This document shows positions 59,296 to 64,000 of a DNA stretch of 64,000 bases, one piece after another. Under the pieces are notes generated by a model. The model was not told the origin of the DNA, did not search any database, and saw only the letters and a program-made list of their open reading frames with translations. Numbering within the stretch: the first letter of the stretch is position 1; each line of letters opens with the position of its first letter. A program made the position numbers and the translations under genes. This DNA is from Nocardia coubleae NBRC 108252 (GTDB lineage: Bacteria; Actinomycetota; Actinomycetes; Mycobacteriales; Mycobacteriaceae), in contig NZ_BDBD01000018.1 of assembly GCF_001612805.1 (NCBI RefSeq), forward strand, positions 527,037 to 591,036, read 5' to 3'.

Positions 59296-60744
59296 ATGAC
59301 CGCAGCTGTCACTCAGGACAACGCGAAGAAGGCGGGCGAAACCGCCGGCCGCGTCGTCCGTGTCATCGGCCCCGTCGTGGACGTCGAGTTCCCGCGTGGC
59401 GCCATTCCCGAGCTGTTCAACGCTCTGAACACCGACATCAAGCTCGCGTCGGTGGCCAAGACCCTGACCCTCGAGGTCGCCCAGCACCTCGGCGACAACA
59501 TCGTGCGCACCATCTCGATGCAGCCGACCGACGGCCTGGTCCGTGGCGCGAGCGTCACCGACTCGGGCAAGCCGATCTCGGTGCCCGTCGGCGACATCGT
59601 CAAGGGCCACGTGTTCAACGCCCTCGGCGACTGCCTCGACTCGCCCGGCCTCGGCCGCGACGGCGAGCAGTGGGGCATCCACCGCAAGCCCCCGAGCTTC
59701 GATCAGCTCGAGGGTAAGACCGAGATGCTCGAGACCGGTGTGAAGGTCATCGACCTGCTCACCCCGTACGTCAAGGGCGGCAAGATCGGTCTGTTCGGTG
59801 GTGCCGGTGTCGGCAAGACCGTTCTGATCCAGGAGATGATCACCCGTATCGCTCGCGAGTTCTCCGGCACCTCGGTGTTCGCGGGTGTCGGTGAGCGTAC
59901 CCGTGAGGGCACCGACCTCCACCTGGAAATGGAAGAGATGGGCGTCCTCCAGGACACCGCCCTCGTCTTCGGTCAGATGGACGAGCCGCCGGGCACGCGT
60001 ATGCGCGTGGCCCTGTCCGCGCTGACCATGGCGGAGTACTTCCGCGATGTCCAGCACCAGGACGTGCTGCTCTTCATCGACAACATCTTCCGTTTCACCC
60101 AGGCCGGTTCCGAGGTCTCGACCCTGCTGGGTCGTATGCCTTCGGCCGTGGGTTACCAGCCGACGCTGGCGGACGAGATGGGTGAGCTCCAGGAGCGCAT
60201 CACCTCGACCCGTGGTCGCTCGATCACCTCGCTGCAGGCGATCTACGTCCCCGCCGACGACTACACCGACCCGGCGCCGGCGACCACCTTCGCCCACCTC
60301 GATGCGACGACCGAGCTTTCGCGCCCGATCTCGCAGAAGGGCATCTACCCGGCCGTCGACCCGCTGACCTCGACCTCTCGTATCCTCGAGGCTTCGATCG
60401 TCGGCGAGCGGCACTTCCGGGTCGCCAACGAGGTCAAGCGGATCCTGCAGAAGTACAAGGAGCTGCAGGACATCATCGCCATCCTCGGTATGGACGAGCT
60501 CTCCGAAGAGGACAAGGTCCTCGTCGGCCGCGCCCGTCGTCTGGAGAAGTTCCTCGGCCAGAACTTCATCGTGGCCGAGAAGTTCACCGGTCAGCCGGGT
60601 TCGGTCGTGCCGCTGGAGCAGACCATCGACGACTTCGACCGGGTCTGCAAGGGCGAGTTCGACCACTTCCCGGAGCAGGCGTTCAACTCCTGCGGTGGAC
60701 TCGACGACGTCGAGGCCGCTGCGAAGAAGATCGCCGGAAAGTAG
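59296..60744 (+). CDS. atpD: ATP synthase subunit beta
   Basis: 482 aa, catalytic subunit. Walker A GGAGVGKTVLIQEMI, catalytic GVGERTREG glutamate, Walker B VLLFIDNIFRFTQAG and the DELSEED-equivalent DELSEED itself (GMDELSEEDKVLV) are all intact. It makes ATP at the three alpha-beta interfaces. The ribosome site is GGAAGAG. atpC follows 6 bp later. Confidence 0.98.
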   Translation: MTAAVTQDNAKKAGETAGRVVRVIGPVVDVEFPRGAIPELFNALNTDIKLASVAKTLTLEVAQHLGDNIVRTISMQPTDGLVRGASVTDSGKPISVPVGDIVKGHVFNALGDCLDSPGLGRDGEQWGIHRKPPSFDQLEGKTEMLETGVKVIDLLTPYVKGGKIGLFGGAGVGKTVLIQEMITRIAREFSGTSVFAGVGERTREGTDLHLEMEEMGVLQDTALVFGQMDEPPGTRMRVALSALTMAEYFRDVQHQDVLLFIDNIFRFTQAGSEVSTLLGRMPSAVGYQPTLADEMGELQERITSTRGRSITSLQAIYVPADDYTDPAPATTFAHLDATTELSRPISQKGIYPAVDPLTSTSRILEASIVGERHFRVANEVKRILQKYKELQDIIAILGMDELSEEDKVLVGRARRLEKFLGQNFIVAEKFTGQPGSVVPLEQTIDDFDRVCKGEFDHFPEQAFNSCGGLDDVEAAAKKIAGK

Positions 60745-60750
60745 TCCACG

Positions 60751-61143
60751 ATGGCAGAGTCCACTTCCAGGACGATGACGGTCGATCTCGTGGCTGTCGA
60801 ACGTAAGCTCTGGTCCGGCCAGGCTTCGTTCGTCAGCGCGCAGACCACCGAGGGACAGATCGGCATCATGGCGGGCCATGAGCCGCTGCTCGGTCAGCTC
60901 GTCGAGGGCGGCACGGTGACCATCGTGCCGACCGAGGGCGAGCGGATCGTCGCCGCGGTGCACGGCGGCTTCTTCTCGGTGACCGCCGATACCGTTCGCG
61001 TGCTGGCCGAGTCGGCCGATCTCGCGGGCGAGGTCGATGTCGACGCGGCACGCAAGGTGCTCGCCGACGCGGATGCCGACGAGGCGCAGCTGCGCGCGGC
61101 GCAGGGTCAGGTCCGGGCCGTCGAGGCGACCACGGCGTCCTGA
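60751..61143 (+). CDS. atpC: ATP synthase subunit epsilon
   Basis: 130 aa. The N-terminal beta sandwich (MTVDLVAVERKLWSGQASFV, GQIGIMAGHEPLLGQLVEGG) is complete. The C-terminal helical part (AGEVDVDAARKVLADADADE) is short, as in mycobacteria, so inhibition by an extended epsilon is probably weak. It is the last atp gene, followed by a strong terminator. Confidence 0.96.
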   Translation: MAESTSRTMTVDLVAVERKLWSGQASFVSAQTTEGQIGIMAGHEPLLGQLVEGGTVTIVPTEGERIVAAVHGGFFSVTADTVRVLAESADLAGEVDVDAARKVLADADADEAQLRAAQGQVRAVEATTAS

Positions 61144-61158
61144 TCGCTTAACAACACG

Positions 61159-61203
61159 AACACTGCCGGCGGTGAACTCCCAGAGTTCACCGCCGGCAGT
61201 GTT
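61159..61203 (+). terminator. Strong terminator of the atp operon
   Basis: AACACTGCCGGCGGTGAAC (61159-61177) and GTTCACCGCCGGCAGTGTT (61185-61203) are perfect 19-bp arms with a 7-nt loop, starting 16 bp after atpC and followed by ATATCC. It is the longest perfect hairpin in the window. Confidence 0.92.
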
Positions 61204-61307
61204 ATATCCGGCGGATGACGGATCCGGGCGGAACCGTTTCGGGCGGCCGTGATTGAATATGACAGGGGTGTCCACGGCACCCGAGTGGAGCGAAAGGGCG
61301 TACGGCA

Positions 61308-61742
61308 TTGCAAACCGGGATGGTTCTCCTGATCATTCTGGTGCTGACGCTCGTGTTCATCGCAGGCGCTTCCACCTATCGGCTGGTCATGCTGCGTCGC
61401 GGTGGGACGGCCGCGCTGCTGCGGGTACTGCCCGCGCGCGGCGGCCAGGGCTGGCGGCACGGCCTCATCCGCTACGACGAGGACCGGCTCGTCTTCTTCA
61501 AACTCACCAGCCTCAAATTCGGCCCGGACAGCACGATTCACCGTCAGGGCCTCGAAATCGTCGAACGCAGGCATCCCCAGGGCGACGAGTTCGACATCAT
61601 GACCGACGACATCGTCGTGGTAGCCGTCACCGACCCGCACGCCAGCTTCGAATTGGCACTCGACCGCGGATCGATGGCGGCTTTTCTGTCGTGGATGGAG
61701 TCGCGGCCGTCGGACCGTGCCAAGCGAAAGGGCCCGATCTGA
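61308..61742 (+). CDS. DUF2550 membrane protein
   Basis: 144 aa from TTG 61308 with AAGGG upstream; ATG 61320 is possible. One N-terminal helix (MVLLIILVLTLVFIAGASTY) is followed by a basic segment and a cytosolic PH-like beta domain (GWRHGLIRYDEDRLVFFKLT, GDEFDIMTDDIVVVAVTD, SMAAFLSWMESRP). The family is conserved after atpC in mycolic-acid actinomycetes (Rv1312 position) with no known function. It ends 1 bp before the adenosyltransferase ATG. Confidence 0.88.
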   Translation: MQTGMVLLIILVLTLVFIAGASTYRLVMLRRGGTAALLRVLPARGGQGWRHGLIRYDEDRLVFFKLTSLKFGPDSTIHRQGLEIVERRHPQGDEFDIMTDDIVVVAVTDPHASFELALDRGSMAAFLSWMESRPSDRAKRKGPI

Positions 61743-61743
61743 G

Positions 61744-62340
61744 ATGCCGGACGACTCCCAGCCACGCTCTTCGGTCCACCTCACCCGGATCTACACCCGA
61801 ACCGGTGACGACGGAACTACGGGCCTGAGCGATTTCTCCCGGGTCGCCAAGACCGACGCGCGCCTGGTCGCCTACGCCGATTGCGACGAGGCCAATGCGG
61901 CGCTCGGTGTCGCGGTTGCCCTCGGTACGCCGGCGCCCGAGATCCTGTCGGTGTTGCGCCAGATCCAGAACGACCTTTTCGACGCGGGCGCGGATCTGTC
62001 GACCCCGATCGTGGCCGACCCGAAGTACCCGCCGCTGCGCATCACCCAGTCCTATATCGACCGGCTCGAGGCGTGGTGCGACGAGTTCAACGCGTCTCTC
62101 GCGCCACTGAATTCGTTCATCCTGCCCGGCGGCACGCCGTTGGCCGCGCTGTTGCACACCGCACGCACGGTTGCCCGCCGCGCCGAACGATCGGCCTGGG
62201 CCGCGGTCGCCGCGTACCCCGACGACACGAGCGTGCTGCCCGCGAAATACCTCAATCGCCTGTCGGACCTGCTGTTCATCCTCAGCCGCTACACCAATCC
62301 CGAGGGTGACGTGCTGTGGCAACCGGGCGGCGGACGCTAG
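61744..62340 (+). CDS. ATP:cob(I)alamin adenosyltransferase, PduO type
   Basis: 198 aa. PduO signatures: TRIYTRTGDDGTTGLSDFSR with the ATP-binding TRxGDxGTT, an AYADCDEANAALGVAVAL helix, FILPGGTPLAALLHTARTVA with the conserved arginine cluster VARRAER, and KYLNRLSDLLFILSRY. It adenylates cob(I)alamin to the coenzyme needed by IcmF (25253-28468) and methylmalonyl-CoA mutase. Its start is 1 bp after the DUF2550 stop, so the two are translationally linked. Confidence 0.94.
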   Translation: MPDDSQPRSSVHLTRIYTRTGDDGTTGLSDFSRVAKTDARLVAYADCDEANAALGVAVALGTPAPEILSVLRQIQNDLFDAGADLSTPIVADPKYPPLRITQSYIDRLEAWCDEFNASLAPLNSFILPGGTPLAALLHTARTVARRAERSAWAAVAAYPDDTSVLPAKYLNRLSDLLFILSRYTNPEGDVLWQPGGGR

Positions 62341-62437
62341 CGCGAAAGCGGCTCGGCGGTCACGAGTTCCGGCCCGATCGAGCCGGTTTGGTGACAGGGG
62401 GGGCGTGTCGTGGCGCATCGGTCGATAAGCTGGCGGG

Positions 62438-63718
62438 GTGAGCGAACGGTTTCTGGTCTCCGGCGGTAATCAGCTCGTCGGCGAGGTCGCGGTCGGCGGC
62501 GCGAAGAACAGCGTGCTGAAGCTGATGGCCGCGTCGTTGCTGGCCGAAGGCACAACCACCATCACCAACTGCCCCGACATCCTCGATGTCCCGCTGATGG
62601 CGGAGGTGCTGCGCGGCCTCGGCTGTGATGTGACGATCTCCGACGACGAGAGCGGCGACCGTTCGGTCGTGACGATCGTGACCCCGGTGGAGCCCAAGTA
62701 CCACGCGGACTTCCCGGCGGTCACCCAGTTCCGCGCCTCGGTGTGTGTGCTCGGTCCGTTGATGGCCCGTTGTAAGCGCGCGGTCGTCGCCCTGCCCGGT
62801 GGTGACGCGATCGGTTCGCGTCCGCTCGACATGCACCAGGCCGGTCTGCGTCTGCTGGGCGCGACCAGCGAGATCGAGCACGGATGCGTGGTCGCCAAGG
62901 CCGAGGAGTTGCAGGGCGCGCGGATCCGGCTCGACTTCCCGTCGGTGGGCGCCACCGAGAACATCCTGATGGCGGCGGTGCTCGCCGAGGGCGAGACGGT
63001 CATCGACAACGCCGCGCGCGAGCCCGACATCGTCGACCTGTGCACCATGCTCACGCAGATGGGTGCGCGGATCGACGGTGCCGGTTCCTCGGTGCTCACC
63101 GTGCAGGGCGTCAAGAGCCTCCGTCCGACCACCCACCGGGTGATCGGTGACCGCATCGTCGCCGCCACCTGGGGGATCGCGGCCGCGATGACCACCGGTG
63201 ATGTGCGCGTCACCGGGGTGAACCCGAAGCACCTGGCCCTGGTGCTGGACAAGCTGCGTTCCGCCGGTGCGCGAATCTCCTACGAGCCCAACGGTTTCCG
63301 TGTGGTGCAGCCGGAACGTCCGCGTGCGGTGAACTTCGCGACGCTCCCGTTCCCGGGTTTCCCCACCGATCTGCAACCGATGGCCATCGGCCTGGCCGCC
63401 ATCGCCGACGGCACATCGATGATCACCGAGAACGTCTTCGAGGCCCGTTTCCGTTTCGTGGAGGAGATGATCCGCCTCGGCGCCGACGCCCGCACCGACG
63501 GTCACCACGCCGTGGTCCGCGGCATCCCGCGCCTGTCCAGCGCCCCGGTGTGGTCTTCCGACATCCGTGCCGGCGCCGGCCTGGTGCTGGCCGGTCTGGT
63601 CGCCGACGGCGTCACCGAAGTGCACGACGTGTTCCACATCGACCGCGGCTACCCCAAGTTCGTCGAGCAGATGCAAGCCCTCGGTGGACAGGTCGAGCGC
63701 GTCGGTACGCCGAAATAG
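62438..63718 (+). CDS. murA: UDP-GlcNAc 1-carboxyvinyltransferase MurA (Cys-to-Asp type)
   Basis: 426 aa from a GTG. EPSP-synthase fold with GGAKNSVLKLMAASLLAEGT at the substrate lysine and VGATENILMAAVLAEGETVI. The active-site loop reads PGGDAIGSRPLDMHQAGLR, with aspartate (D123) where most bacteria have the cysteine alkylated by fosfomycin. This matches mycobacterial MurA, which is intrinsically resistant. It makes the first committed peptidoglycan precursor. The rRNA operon promoter region follows directly. Confidence 0.97.
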   Translation: MSERFLVSGGNQLVGEVAVGGAKNSVLKLMAASLLAEGTTTITNCPDILDVPLMAEVLRGLGCDVTISDDESGDRSVVTIVTPVEPKYHADFPAVTQFRASVCVLGPLMARCKRAVVALPGGDAIGSRPLDMHQAGLRLLGATSEIEHGCVVAKAEELQGARIRLDFPSVGATENILMAAVLAEGETVIDNAAREPDIVDLCTMLTQMGARIDGAGSSVLTVQGVKSLRPTTHRVIGDRIVAATWGIAAAMTTGDVRVTGVNPKHLALVLDKLRSAGARISYEPNGFRVVQPERPRAVNFATLPFPGFPTDLQPMAIGLAAIADGTSMITENVFEARFRFVEEMIRLGADARTDGHHAVVRGIPRLSSAPVWSSDIRAGAGLVLAGLVADGVTEVHDVFHIDRGYPKFVEQMQALGGQVERVGTPK

Positions 63719-63735
63719 CCTGCTGACCAGCCGAT

Positions 63736-63764
63736 TTGACTTCGTGTTTGGCGGCACGTAACTT
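63736..63764 (+). promoter_or_regulatory. rRNA operon promoter P1
   Basis: -35 TTGACT (63736-63741) and -10 TAACTT (63759-63764) with a 17-bp spacer, 18 bp after the murA stop. It drives the rRNA operon that begins beyond the window. Confidence 0.75.
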
Positions 63765-63864
63765 AGTTCGAGTCAGAGCGACACGGACACCGACTCAGCC
63801 CCGCTGAGACACGAGGTAGGACGCTGAGCGCCTGACTGATTGCGTGTTCAGGACTTGACCGGAT

Positions 63865-63894
63865 TTGCGTCCGGCGGGTTGCTTGGACTACAGT
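63865..63894 (+). promoter_or_regulatory. Possible second rRNA operon promoter
   Basis: TTGCGT (63865-63870) and TACAGT (63889-63894), 18-bp spacer. The -10 is good and the -35 is weak; a TTGACC at 63855 is too far away. Tandem rrn promoters are common in actinomycetes. Confidence 0.5.
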
Positions 63895-63951
63895 ATGAAC
63901 CCTTGCCTCACGGAAACCTCGACTGATAGTTGGGTTGGAAGTGTGTGCGTG

Positions 63952-63969
63952 TGTTCTTTGAGAACTCAA
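63952..63969 (+). promoter_or_regulatory. rRNA leader boxA-like antitermination site
   Basis: TGTTCTTTGAGAACTCAA is the typical actinobacterial rRNA leader string that includes boxA, where NusB/NusE bind to prevent early termination. It precedes the 16S gene, which is not in the window. Confidence 0.75.
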
Positions 63970-64000
63970 TAGTGTGTCGATGAATGTCAGTGCCAATATT

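Noticed and set aside
59293..61308. 671-aa frame on the minus strand under atpD/atpC
   Set aside because: Exact mirror of highly conserved ATP synthase genes; composition is a GC-codon shadow with no domain.

Overview
The window is high-GC DNA from a mycolic-acid actinomycete, most likely Nocardia or a close relative. The evidence is the tandem MspA-type porins, IdeR-type iron boxes, frequent GTG/TTG starts, and a right half whose gene order (argS-lysA-hom-thrC-thrB-rho-rpmE-prfA-prmC-YrdC-wecA-atp operon-DUF2550-murA-rrn) matches the Mycobacterium tuberculosis Rv1292-Rv1315 region as I remember it. The organism is inferred from this, not proven.

Positions 1-36200 are a mosaic of accessory and metabolic genes. 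At the left edge two FecCD siderophore permease genes (minus) face two MspA porin genes (plus) across a 177-bp control region with two iron boxes. Then come two MFS exporters, a DUF5925/AAA ATPase, an NmrA-type dehydrogenase with a divergent AraC regulator, a thioesterase, an SDR, a purine permease, and a branched-chain 2-oxoacid dehydrogenase operon (bkdABC) opposite an Lrp/AsnC regulator. These are followed by a BenE transporter, a rhodanese-type sulfurtransferase, an exported HNH nuclease, a SNF2 helicase/SWIM-protein pair, an amidohydrolase, the fused B12-dependent mutase IcmF, MerR/SDR and quinone-reductase/GlxA divergent pairs, an EchA9/EchA8-like pair and a small Hsp70-like membrane protein.

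Positions 36200-39600 hold a MarR gene with a long palindrome at its start, tRNA-Cys(GCA), a Gln/Pro-repeat membrane protein, tRNA-Arg(CCG) and a DUF3105/DUF305 pair. Positions 39600-64000 are conserved housekeeping DNA: argS; the aspartate-family operon lysA-hom-thrC-thrB; rho, rpmE and prfA with prmC, a YrdC protein and wecA; the eight-gene F-type ATP synthase operon ending in a perfect 19-bp hairpin; DUF2550 and a PduO-type cobalamin adenosyltransferase; murA; and the promoter and leader of an rRNA operon whose 16S gene lies beyond the window.

Functional links include iron-controlled envelope transport, branched-chain amino-acid catabolism (bkdABC, EchA9-like hydrolase, IcmF, cobalamin adenosyltransferase) and cell-envelope synthesis (wecA, murA). 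No phage, integrase, insertion sequence or CRISPR array was seen. The clearest unexplained structures are a pair of 71-bp palindromic elements, long operator-like palindromes near the tRNA-Cys gene, a near-identical leaderless-type promoter on two unrelated genes, and a perfect palindrome in the rpmE leader. No wholly new multi-gene system stands out.
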